Part shown: in pieces, positions 1-8,936 of the stretch | How positions within the stretch are numbered: the stretch's first letter is position 1 | How the letters are laid out: the number at the start of each line of letters is the position of its first letter | Source of the DNA: Paraphaeosphaeria minitans | Taxonomy: Eukaryota > Ascomycota > Dothideomycetes > Pleosporales > Didymosphaeriaceae | DNA: 64,000 nt | Reading direction: 5' to 3' | Assembly: GCA_015832175.1 (NCBI GenBank) | Contig: WJXW01000003.1 | Location: forward strand, 2,976,001-3,040,000 | The notes under the pieces: model-generated | Seen by the model: only the letters and a program-made list of their open reading frames with translations | Told to the model about the DNA's origin: nothing | Database searches by the model: none | Translations under genes and position numbers: made by a program

Positions 1-679
1 AGTGTCGGCGGCGAGGAGATCAAGTTCGACGAGTGGAAGCTCGATGTCGTTCTCACAGCCACTCAGAAGGCCATTGGCTGCCCTGCTGGTCTCAGCGTGC
101 TCATGGCTTCTGGCCGTGCTATTGATGCTTTCAAGGCGAGGAAGACGAGGCCTGCTTCCTACTTTGGATCATGGAAGAACTGGCTGCCTAGTAAGTCGAA
201 TCCGATGCGACATGTTTCAGATAATGTCTGACCATGATGCAGTCATGCAAAACTACGAAGCCAAGAAGCCTTCCTACTTCGCGACACCCTCCCCTCAACT
301 CATTCACGCTCTCGACACCGCCCTCAAGCAGATTCTTTCGCGACCGCTCGAGGAGCGCTTTGCCGCCCACAGGGCGGCCTCCCAGAAGGTCAAGAAGGCA
401 ATTGCCGACCTTGGCTTGAAGCAGCTTGCTTCCAAGCCTGAGAACCAGGCCAACACCATGACGGCCATTTACCTCCCCGAGGGTGTCACGCCACCAGACG
501 TCGTTCCTAGCCTCCTCAAGAAGGGCGTTGTTTTCGCTGGCGGTCTGCACAAGGAGATTGCTACCCGGTACATTCGATTCGGTCACATGGGCGTCAGCGT
601 CACAGATCCGAACCGGGGCGATCTGACCTTGGCCCTCAAGTCACTGAAAGAGTCGCTTGTTGAGATTGGCAAGGCATGA
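1..679 (+). CDS. AGX1: Alanine-glyoxylate aminotransferase, 3' part
   Basis: This is the C-terminal part of a class V PLP-dependent aminotransferase that converts glyoxylate and alanine to glycine and pyruvate (it also acts as serine-pyruvate aminotransferase). The gene enters from the left edge in frame 1. Exons are 1-190 and 243-679, with a 52-bp intron (GTAAGT donor) at 191-242. The PLP-lysine region reads TATQKAIGCPAG near the left edge. The typical SWKNWLP segment, the YFATPSP segment joined across the intron, and the C-terminal G-H-M-G-V small-domain motif follow. The N-terminal half lies outside the window. The last residues (IGKA) do not form a clear PTS1, so peroxisomal location cannot be judged. 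The family call is secure. The physiological choice between alanine-glyoxylate and serine-pyruvate activity is inference. Confidence 0.88.
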   Translation, partial: VSAARRSSSTSGSSMSFSQPLRRPLAALLVSACSWLLAVLLMLSRRGRRGLLPTLDHGRTGCLVSRIRCDMFQIMSDHDAVMQNYEAKKPSYFATPSPQLIHALDTALKQILSRPLEERFAAHRAASQKVKKAIADLGLKQLASKPENQANTMTAIYLPEGVTPPDVVPSLLKKGVVFAGGLHKEIATRYIRFGHMGVSVTDPNRGDLTLALKSLKESLVEIGKA

Positions 680-1230
680 AAAGCTGCAAATAGAACAACA
701 AGTGTATAACAAAATAGACTTGAATCTGAGCATGTTGTTTGTACTTTTGCGTCGATGATGGCTGTTTGATCGTTGTGCTTCACATAGATAACATCTGTCT
801 AGATCTGGCAGCTGTCTAGCGGCCAACGATATCGTAGCACATTTCTACGCAGTCATTTAATTCACGGTACGAGGCGAAGCACCTGCCACTTCAGGACACG
901 TATATATGCTTGTAGAAACAAGCCTAATTCCATCTAGAGGTTACCGGCTCCACGAAGATCACCCGCTCCATGCGAGGCGTGGAGATGCAACGTCTTTCTG
1001 GAAGGACTCAAGACTTTGCCACTATGGAAAGCTTGGCTTCTTCCTCTTTCGGCACTTTGTCGACAGGAGCAAATGCCTGCTCTTGTATGCGAGTATGGCG
1101 ATTACAATTTGGTGTTATAGCAATGGCCCACTATAAGAGAGGACGAAGTGTCTTAGGGTAAAGCTTCCCTTCCACGTTCTTGTTTGGTCAAGGTTCTCGT
1201 GAAAAGTCACTGTCGGTACCGGTACTCATC
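680..1230. other. Intergenic region with leucine aminopeptidase promoter
   Basis: There is no credible coding frame here. It holds the 3' UTR of the aminotransferase gene and the promoter of the secreted aminopeptidase. A TATAAG element at 1132-1137 lies about 100 bp upstream of the ATG at 1231. Confidence 0.6.
1132..1137 (+). promoter_or_regulatory. Candidate TATA box of the aminopeptidase gene
   Basis: TATAAG sits 99 bp upstream of the chosen ATG, a usual distance for a fungal TATA box. It is position-based evidence only. Confidence 0.4.
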
Positions 1231-2517
1231 ATGCGCTACGCCAACTACCTCGCCGCTTTCGCGGCTACGGCACTCGCCCTCCCAGCACCACCCCAGGAGG
1301 AGCTTTTCACCATTGAGCTCGAGGGCGGAGAGCGTCGCGAGGTTACCGAAACAGAGAAGTTCGCCCTCAAAGCCGTACGAGCTCTCCGTAGATAATTTCC
1401 AGCCCAGACTCACACAGCTTACAGGAAGGAACAAACTTCTTCGACATAACCTACTGGCCCGAGTTCAGCCCAGCCTCCAGTGATATTCAAAAGCGCCAGG
1501 CCGTCACCTATCCCACCACCCTGACCCAGGGCACTTCCGTCAAGGCCCTCACTGCAAAGCTTAGCAGCTCCAACATCCAGACCAACCTGCAGACCTTCAG
1601 CAACTACAACAACAGATACTACCGCGCTACCACAGGACAGCAGTCCTCCGCCTGGCTCCTGTCCAAGGTGCAGAGCTACATTCCTTCGGGATCGAAGGCA
1701 AGCGCAAAGGCATTCTCGCATTCTTGGACGCAGAGCAGCATCATTGCGACGATCCCAGGAAAGAGCACGAAGACGATTGTTGTAGGCGCGCATATGGACA
1801 GTATCAACGGCCAGAGCCCGACGAGTGGACGCGCGCCAGGTGCTGGTAAGTTTGACCTTAGTGGAAATGGGTGTTTCCTTTCGTCTTGCAATAGCTCGCA
1901 TACGCTTCAGGGGCTGTTTCTTTCCGCATGAAAAGATGGCATGGCTGGTGCTAACGAGAACCTCAGATGATAACGGCTCGGGCAGCACCACCATCCTCGA
2001 GGCTTTCCGCACCCTCCTAACCAACAGCACCATCGCCGCCGGTGGCGCAGCCCAAACTATCGAGTTCCACTGGTACGCCGGCGAAGAGGCCGGGCTCCTC
2101 GGCTCCCAAGCAATCTTCAACTCGTACTCCTCGGCCGGTCGCACCGTCAACGCCATGCTCAACCAGGACATGACGGGCTACACCGCAGGCTACACCTCCA
2201 AGGGCCTCAGCCCCAAGTTCGGTGTCATCACCGACAACGTCTCTGCGTCCTTGACGGCTTTCACCAAAAAGGTCATCACGGCGTACACGAGCACTGCGTA
2301 TGCGGATGACAAGTGCGGGTATGCGTGCAGCGACCATGCGAGTGCGACGCGTGCTGGCTTCCCGAGCGTCATGATTTACGAGAGCGAGATGGCGTATGAG
2401 AACCCGTACATCCACACTGCGCAGGATACCATCGATCGCATTGACTTCGCCCATGCGCTGGAGCATGCGAGATTGGTGGTTGGGTGGGTGGTGGAGCTCG
2501 GTTTTGCAGGCTTGTAG
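1231..2517 (+). CDS. LAP1: Secreted leucine aminopeptidase, peptidase family M28 (zinc)
   Basis: This is a secreted two-zinc exopeptidase that removes N-terminal residues from peptides outside the cell. Exons are 1231-1374, 1425-1845 and 1967-2517 (introns of 50 and 121 bp), giving 371 residues. The start at 1231 opens a signal peptide ([20 protein letters not shown]). A propeptide follows, probably ending near a KR at residues 71-72. M28 metal and catalytic residues are all present: H171 and D173 (GAHMD), D189/D190 (DDNGSGS), E228/E229 (AGEEAG), D256 (NQDMTGY) and H338 (YIHTAQDT). C305 and C309 fit the conserved disulfide of fungal LAPs. The length matches fungal LAPs (about 370-390). A TATA element lies about 100 bp upstream. 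No defects are seen. Confidence 0.93.
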
Positions 2518-3749
2518 AAGGTGTACGGTAGAGGCTCAGTTTGGTACGATGTTGATACATTAGAAAGTGGTACATACAAATCTGCTATCCAACGGTCGAC
2601 AATGAAAACTGGACCTTTGTAGCCATGAGAATCCAGGGTAAACTATGGAATGATAGGTTTATAATCATTTCATACAGTGAGTTCCTACAGGATGAGGTGT
2701 GCACGAGAAGTCCCAGTTTTTGCACCAGTCACTGCGAACAGTTTCTCCGGTCCAGTGACTACTTCCTATTCAGCAACGTGCTTGTTCATATCTAAAAGAC
2801 CGTCTTCCACCACTGCTTGTGCGCCAGTGCCGCGCTCCTCGGCTGGCTAGAAGAGGACGATGAGCGTGCCTGGCCACGATGAACGCAACGCATAGACATG
2901 TCCGGCGGAAGCCAGTAAACAGCTGATGTACATGTCATAGCCACGTTAGTGCCTTCACCGCGTGCAACAGTCCGTAGTACGTACGGTAACTACGGTATTG
3001 TTTGAAGGTGGTTTTCGGCCGTCTATACTGTAGCGGATTAATTTAGTATTATTTAAGCTATTGTATAGTTCTACAGTTTCTAAACCAGGAAAGAAGTACA
3101 GATTAAGCGTCTAGGTATTAGATACAGCAAATATAGACTGCCCTAGGCGTAGGATATTCCTGTATTATACAAATATTCTACTTCTAGATAATAGCGTCTT
3201 AGACGCTTACGCGTTTTCCCTAACAAAACTTTTATATAGGAACTACGCTGTAGAAGGCTTAACTTGGAATTATAGCTTACTATTGTACTATACAGGCCTC
3301 TTTACTGTAGCATCTGTACTGGAGCTGCTACAAACTGTACCGTATATGTAGTTAGGTCACACGGTCTGTACTACGTACCACTGCACTCGGTGTATCCATA
3401 ATCTAACACATGTGAAGCCTATCTTCGCAAGGTTCCACTGCTATTATACACGGCTAGAAACCATGCTGGGCTTTAACCTGTTCCAAGGAGCAGGTGCCTG
3501 AGAAAGACTATTGTGAAGTAGCAAAGGTAGTTTCATATAAACACAAGAGATCTAACTAAAAGAAGCTGACGTTTGGCCGTCAGAATTATGTGCAATAAGG
3601 AACCGACACAAAATTACGACCCACTTCCTAGTAGATGCGATGGAAGATGACGAGGATACTGCCATCGTGACCTGCTCGGCGTTCCCCTGATATTCCGGTA
3701 GGTTCCGTTAACCGTAGCGATTCGAGAGAGCGGGGGGTTCCTCAATTGC
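2518..3749. other. Intergenic region containing a TA-rich block
   Basis: There is no coding frame. The first 400 bp is ordinary intergenic DNA. From about 2985 the sequence becomes rich in TA dinucleotides (annotated separately). The last 200 bp forms the 3' flank of the small secreted protein gene. Confidence 0.6.
2985..3420. mobile_element. TA-rich, RIP-like block; probable relic of a repeated element
   Basis: The base composition changes abruptly to TA-rich sequence with many TA steps and few long open frames, unlike the flanks. A short inverted repeat, GCGTC-tta-GACGC, lies at about 3194-3206. In Dothideomycetes this signature usually marks repeats mutated by repeat-induced point mutation. 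I cannot identify a transposon family, and no terminal repeats or coding remnants are visible. Borders are approximate. Confidence 0.35.
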
Positions 3750-4158
3750 TTAGCACTCTGGGGTGCTTGAGCAGACTGAGGCACAGCCTAAGGGAAGTAT
3801 TGTAAGCGCAAGGGTCTTGAGCATTTCTCAAAGAAAGGACAACTTACTAGCCATACATCTCAAAACACCTCGCTGATCGTTGGGTCCGCTGGGGCCGCAA
3901 CGCTCATAGCAGTTTGACTGAGACTTGCAGTTCTCGTCCGGGCCGCCGTCAAAGCAGCAAGGATTACTGTTTCTGGATTCTGGTCCGGGGAAAGGACCTC
4001 TCTTGTTCAAAGTCTTGACTGAGCCGTTTGTGGGGCGTATAGGCTAACCAGATGATCCCGAGGTGCTACCTCTCCCCTCAATGACACACCCGTTGGGCAG
4101 GAGCGGCCATGCCAACGCTGGCGTGAACAAAAAAGCTAGCGATGATGCCGAACTTCAT
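3750..4158 (-). CDS. Small secreted cysteine-rich protein (effector-like)
   Basis: This is a predicted 96-residue secreted protein of unknown function, on three exons: 4158-4090, 4043-3848 and 3775-3750. Introns are 46 bp (GTGTGT...TTAG) and 72 bp (GTAAGT...CTCAG). The start gives a signal peptide (MKFGIIASFFVHASVGMAA). A Lys-Arg pair at residues 37-38 fits Kex2 cleavage and would release a 58-residue mature peptide with eight cysteines in the pattern CC-x8-C-x5-C-x3-C-x13-C-x3-C-x5-C. An even cysteine count ending on a terminal Cys supports the chosen last acceptor. An earlier acceptor (3788) would give seven cysteines and a different tail. A TATAAAA box lies about 125 bp upstream. The neighbouring TA-rich block fits the effector habitat known in plant-associated fungi. 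The function is unknown and the exon structure is inferred. Confidence 0.62.
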
Positions 4159-6401
4159 ATTGGTGGTTGTGTTGGATTGTGATTTCGATTCTAAGCTTTG
4201 AGATCCGAAAGACGTACAGAATGCTGTAGATTGCTTTTCCTGTCTTGAAAATGCTGAGGTTTGGAGAGCAGAATCAGTGGTCTTTTATACATTCTGCTGG
4301 CCATCCCAAAGTTTAAAAAGGGTAATAAAGCTACGCCCATCCAGGCCTTTACCACAGGGTATCATGCGATGAAGTGGCGCTAGGCACTTATCCGTTCATG
4401 GCCTCATATACTCCTACGCGGGAATTACTAGGTCCTACTATAGAGAAGCTTGATCAATTTTTTTTATAGTCGGCGTTGATTAACACGCATCTGACCCAGC
4501 GATCGATCCGCGGAGCGATCGGGTGAAGGGTTGTTGTCACAGATGCTCAGTGCACGACTTTAGCCACGATGTCTCCTCGATGCGACGTGTTCGTGTCTTG
4601 CAATTGGATCCTAAATTCAGATATGTAACTCAGTACAGTGTTGAATACCACTGATGGACTCTTCAGAGGGTTCATGTGTTCCAATTCAGTGTCTATTCAG
4701 TTTTATAAGCTATCGAAAATGAACCGTACATCACGATAGGAAAGTCATACGCATATCTCCTTAGGTAATGAAGACACCGAATTGGTGTCGCTTACTTCTC
4801 GTGCGGTATGGTGATACTGCGGGCCAATTACAGGAGTTGTCGATGTCACAAATCCTTCCTATACAGTGGCGAACAGTTGTATTCGATGAGAAGCTTCGAA
4901 AGCTGTGCTAAGAGGAAACAATTTAGGCTGATAACGTAAATGTTGCCATTTCGTAGATATCTAGCGAACCGAGCGAAACGATGAACTGACAACGATACCT
5001 GATGTGTATGTGTAGATAGATCATATAGGTAACAGTACCTGGCGTCTGCCTGAGACTGCTCAGCCAAACAACAACGCATTTGTGACTTGTACATTCGCGG
5101 CATAGAAACCTTCTCCATGCGTGTAATATGGTAGCTTTCTCGCACGACTCAACCAAGGCACAAAAGCATGGCATCCAGCCTTCTCGCACGACTTGCGAAA
5201 ACGAGCGTCAGCGTTTGAAGAAGACCACTCCATGAAGTTATTAAAAATGAGCATCGGAAGAATACATGTTTGCAGAAGCTCTAGCTCTGCATGCTCCCTG
5301 CACATCTGCTCTATACCACAGGTAGGAACCGAAAATCTCTCGCTCGACTCAGCAACATGACTACCTGGGTAGCGTCACCTGGACAGCGTCGACGACCGAC
5401 GAGCTTCGAGAATCTGGAGCTTATGTAGTGGCACTTGCTCGTGGATGCTCCACATCGGCCGGATGCTTCGGGGGCTGTCTTTCGGCTGTTTGAACTCCAG
5501 GTATTTTTCCATCCTGAGAATCTACCTGTGGTGTCGGATGTACCCGGGTGCTACCCTCGTATTTCGGTACGCAGCGCAAGATTTCTCAGCTACACACTTG
5601 TCTTTGGATCTTTGCGCCTTCAAACAAGCACCTATGGCACCCAGATACAATCGACCGTGTACTCCCGTTCTATCACATATCCACTTCGCTTCACCGTTTG
5701 ACCACGGCGGACTGTTTGGCATAAGAAAGAGTATTTTTGGCCACTGCACAACTACTTCTTATGCTGTCCTGACCAATGAACTATATTTATAAGGCTGGAT
5801 CTTAATCAGGTATGGTGATGGTACGAACTGGTGGTGTGAAACAATCGACCAAGCCCTAAATGGACACCGCTACGTGAATTCAACATCGACGGGGATTAGC
5901 GTCCTAATCGCTCGCTTAGCGTCGATCTACCGCCACCCTTTTCATCTCCCTTCGAGTCAAGGCCACCAAAAACACCTGCTCCGACTAAACCTACTTTTGC
6001 GACTATGCTGCAGATATTTAGCGCACGTTCGAATGTTTCTTTGTTTCGTGCTCCCGAGGGTTTGTCGAGCCAATTGATGTGTGGCTCGCAGGTGTTAGTA
6101 GAAACACTGACAGGCGACTTACAGAGTCAGTAGAAACACTGGCATGTGTTTTTCGATATTTCGGTCCACTATGGTGTTTGCAGGCGATGTCCGAGCTGGC
6201 AGAGACATTGAGAAAAGGGATTTATCTTTGTGTATATATTGCATCCAACTGAATGTCTCATATCCAGCATCAACATTCGTTCCAGCTTCATTCGTTTCCT
6301 ACTCATTACTTTCTCAACTCAAGTCTTTCGTTAGTGCTACGCACTCACCTTCGTTTCAAAACACAACACTCCACAAGAACAATCTTTCTTTTTTAGCCAC
6401 G
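4159..6401. other. Long intergenic region
   Basis: No gene can be supported. It holds the promoter of the cysteine-rich gene on the left and the promoter and 5' UTR of the glycine-rich protein gene on the right, with a TATATATT element at 6233-6240. Open frames of up to 115 codons (for example 5445-5792) have no recognisable features. A 12-base direct repeat (AGTAGAAACACT) occurs near 6097 and 6130. Confidence 0.5.
4283..4289 (-). promoter_or_regulatory. TATA box of the small cysteine-rich secreted protein gene
   Basis: TATAAAA is read on the minus strand about 125 bp upstream of the ATG at 4158. The perfect consensus and distance support a strong regulated promoter. Confidence 0.5.
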
Positions 6402-8060
6402 ATGAGGTTTACCGCCGGTGCTGTTGTCGCTCTTATCGGTGTGAGCAATGCTCTGCCTCAATACGGCGTTGCCCCATCCCCAGCGACCATTGCCTGTGCT
6501 TCTGCCTCGACCGTTACTGCAACTATAGTGGCGCCTTTGGGCCAGTCTAGCTCAGCTGCCGGTTACTCAGCGGGAGGTGGCCAGTCTAGCCAGCCTACTA
6601 CACCGCCTGCCAAGTCCACCAGCTCGCCCGATGCTCCCGACGACACTTCTTCCGACCATGGCAGCGGTGGTAACGCAGCATCTACCACGCCCAATTCTCC
6701 CGTGTCCACCTCTTCGCCTGCCGGCTGGGGAGCTGGAGCTGGAGCTTCCGGTTCAGTCGGAGGCGGAGCGGGTGCAGGAGGCTCTGTCGGCGGTGGAGCA
6801 AGCGGTTCTGCCGGTTGGGGAGCGGGAGCCTCTGCCAGTGGTGGAGCTGGTGGTTCTTTCGGTGGTGGAGCAAGCGGTTCTGCCGGCTGGGGAGCTGGAG
6901 CTGGAGGTTCCGGTTCAGTCGGAGGCGGAGCGGGCGCAGGAGGCTCTGTCGGCGGTGGAGCAAGCGGTTCTGCCGGCTGGGGAGCTGGAGCTGGTGGTTC
7001 CGGCTCAATTGGTGGTAGTGTAGGAGCGGGTCTTGACCTCGGTGGTATCATCAGTGGTCTCCTCGGTGGACACGCCGGTGCTGGTGTTGGTGCCGGTGTA
7101 GGACTTGGAGCTGGTCTCATCGGCGACCTTACTGGCTTCCTTTCCGGAGGCGGACATCTCGACGGCTCTGGACATCTCGACATCGGCGGTGCGATTGACA
7201 GCATCAAGGCCGTTCTTTCTGGTCTTCCCGGCGGTACGGACCTTGGAAAGATCTGCGATGAGCTCAAGGGAGCTCTCAGTGGCTCGGGTCATGTCGATCT
7301 GAATGGCTTGGTTGCTGAACTCGACGTCCTTCTTTCCGGATCTGGCAAGCTTGATCTGGGTGCCGCCCTTGGTGTTAACGTCGACATTCTCATTGCTGGA
7401 CTCAAGGGCCTTCTCACTGGGGAGGGTCACATCGACATCAGCGCAACTCTTGATCGATTCGAGGCCTACCTTTCTGCTACCCTGGGTGGCTCAATCAGCG
7501 CTGAGCTGAAGGGCTGCATTGATGGATTCAAGGGTCTCCTTACTGGTTCCGGATCTGCCCAGCTTAACATCAACGGCCTTCTTGACCTTCTCAGCGGCTG
7601 CCTCAGCGGATCTATTAACCTGAAAGGATTTATCTCTGGATGCGCTAAACTTACTGGCGGATCTGCTTTCATCGATCTATGCAGCCAGCTCTACGGCATC
7701 CTCGGCAGTCTTGGTCTCGACTTGCATGGCATACTCGCGCAGCTCACTGGCCTTCTGAGCGGTGTTGCTAGCGGATCTATCAGCGCTGGTGGTTCTCTCC
7801 TTAGTCATGGATCTCTCGACCTGAAAAGTCTTCTAGGACTTATTCCTGGACTTGGTGCTGGGCTGAGCGGCAGTGTCAGCGGCGGTGCTTCAGGCTCAGC
7901 ATCAGTTGGTACTGGAGCCGGTGAACACGCATCTCTTGGTGGAAGCGTTTCTAGTAAAGGATCTGGCCACGCAGGACTTGGCGCAGGTCTCAGTGGGAAC
8001 GGTCACGCTGGAATTAGCGCCGGGGCTGGTGTCAACGGAAGCGCCAAAGGTCAGTGGTAG
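6402..8060 (+). CDS. Secreted glycine-rich repeat protein with amphipathic repeat domain
   Basis: This is a single-exon gene for 552 residues. The frame stays open upstream of 6402, but I chose this ATG because it opens a clear signal peptide (MRFTAGAVVALIGVSNALPQ) after an A/C/T-rich leader. Residues about 50-105 are Ser/Thr/Pro-rich. Residues about 106-210 are imperfect tandem Gly repeats built on GSVGGGASGSAGWGAGAG. Residues about 215-455 are a different repeat of about 22-35 residues alternating short amphipathic helices with turns (for example LKGLLTGEGHIDI, LKGALSGSGHVDL), carrying five spaced cysteines. The tail is again Gly/Ser-rich. The organisation suggests a cell-wall, cuticle-binding or self-assembling extracellular protein. 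I do not recognise the family, and the function is unknown. It is flanked by large intergenic regions on both sides. Confidence 0.85.
   Translation: MRFTAGAVVALIGVSNALPQYGVAPSPATIACASASTVTATIVAPLGQSSSAAGYSAGGGQSSQPTTPPAKSTSSPDAPDDTSSDHGSGGNAASTTPNSPVSTSSPAGWGAGAGASGSVGGGAGAGGSVGGGASGSAGWGAGASASGGAGGSFGGGASGSAGWGAGAGGSGSVGGGAGAGGSVGGGASGSAGWGAGAGGSGSIGGSVGAGLDLGGIISGLLGGHAGAGVGAGVGLGAGLIGDLTGFLSGGGHLDGSGHLDIGGAIDSIKAVLSGLPGGTDLGKICDELKGALSGSGHVDLNGLVAELDVLLSGSGKLDLGAALGVNVDILIAGLKGLLTGEGHIDISATLDRFEAYLSATLGGSISAELKGCIDGFKGLLTGSGSAQLNINGLLDLLSGCLSGSINLKGFISGCAKLTGGSAFIDLCSQLYGILGSLGLDLHGILAQLTGLLSGVASGSISAGGSLLSHGSLDLKSLLGLIPGLGAGLSGSVSGGASGSASVGTGAGEHASLGGSVSSKGSGHAGLGAGLSGNGHAGISAGAGVNGSAKGQW
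6720..7020 (+). repeat. Intragenic tandem repeats encoding Gly/Ser/Ala/Trp-rich units
   Basis: The DNA repeats nearly identical units of about 60-130 bp, such as the segment containing ggcggagcgggtgcaggagg, then the same with gggcgcagg. They encode repeated GSAGWGAG and GSVGGG motifs. Such repeats are prone to copy-number change and assembly collapse. Confidence 0.8.
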
Positions 8061-8472
8061 TGGCGGCTCGGATGGTTGATTCTCCGGTTTGTTTGGAGGC
8101 AATTATCAGGATTCTCCTTACATTGGTACAACACGAAGATTTAAAGGGGAGCTTCCAGGCGGCTGTGAAGGGTTCAGCCCTCAGCCTTTACTACATGTCG
8201 ATTCGCGCTGGTTTTTCATCTATAGCAGGACTACTTGCTCAAAACTTATATAATGCATCTCATACTTAGTCAAATTACCTAACAATCGTTTCTCATACTG
8301 GTGTCGACTTAATTTTTTGTAAGTAGTGTCAGTATAAAGATATGCGACTTCTAAACTGAACGGAACATCTATACCTCTACTCTTAAGCGCATGGGTACGC
8401 GTAGGGCTATGGTATATAGAGCTTTTTAAGAAAATTCTAGGAAGCCATATTAAAACATTAAGCAAGTTACTA
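8061..8472. other. Intergenic region
   Basis: This is the 3' flank of the glycine-rich gene. AT content rises from about 8200. I see no gene or RNA. Confidence 0.5.
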
Positions 8473-8936
8473 TTAATCTGATAGGATGCGTTTCTGCCGA
8501 TAACGACGTGCACGCCTCTCAATAGCCCCCCAATCGTCAATGCCAATTTCAGCCAAAAGTTTGTTCGACAATAACGTCACCGATGCCAACACGACAACTT
8601 TCGAACCAATTGGGGGCTTAAAGACGTACTGATAGCACCAGTATAAACCTGCACTGTGGCGTAGAGGTCGCCGAGGACACTGACGGTATCCACGCGCGTA
8701 TGGAAATCAGGGACTGGTAGCGGATAAGCCGGCAAGGGCGACCACTCTGGCAATGGAGAAATGCATGGCGATGGCTGTGGGAACGGGAAGAATATGGACA
8801 ATGCGGAGACTGAAGTAGAAGATTCAACAGCTGCAAACAATATGATGAACAACGCATTGATTCGGATGAGTGCAGAATTCTTGTACTCGGGCGTGTAGAA
8901 CTTCACGGAAGATGCTCTGTCGGTCGATACTAACAT
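8473..8936 (-). pseudogene. Possible decayed small gene, frame changes once
   Basis: From 8936 a minus-strand frame reads a possible hydrophobic N-terminal segment (INALFIILFAAVESSTSVSA) and then a proline-rich stretch (SPLPAYPLPVPDF), ending in DLYATVQVYTG. The coding character then moves to another frame, which runs through YVFKPPIGSKVVVLASVTLL and LAEIGIDDWGAIERRARRYR to a TAA at 8475-8473. No GT-AG intron of reasonable length joins the two parts, so a frameshift is the simplest reading. I do not recognise the family. It may instead be two unrelated chance frames. The second frame looks the more coding-like. Confidence 0.3.

Noticed and set aside
3188..3210. Palindrome-like GCGTC/GACGC in the TA-rich block as a terminal inverted repeat
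   Set aside because: Arms are only five bases with a three-base loop and no partner at another end of the block; too short for a transposon terminus.
6563..7267. Proline-rich frames on the minus strand and Glu/Val/Leu-rich frames on the plus strand over the glycine-rich gene
   Set aside because: These are shadow frames of the GC-rich tandem repeats; only the sense frame has a signal peptide and sensible ends.
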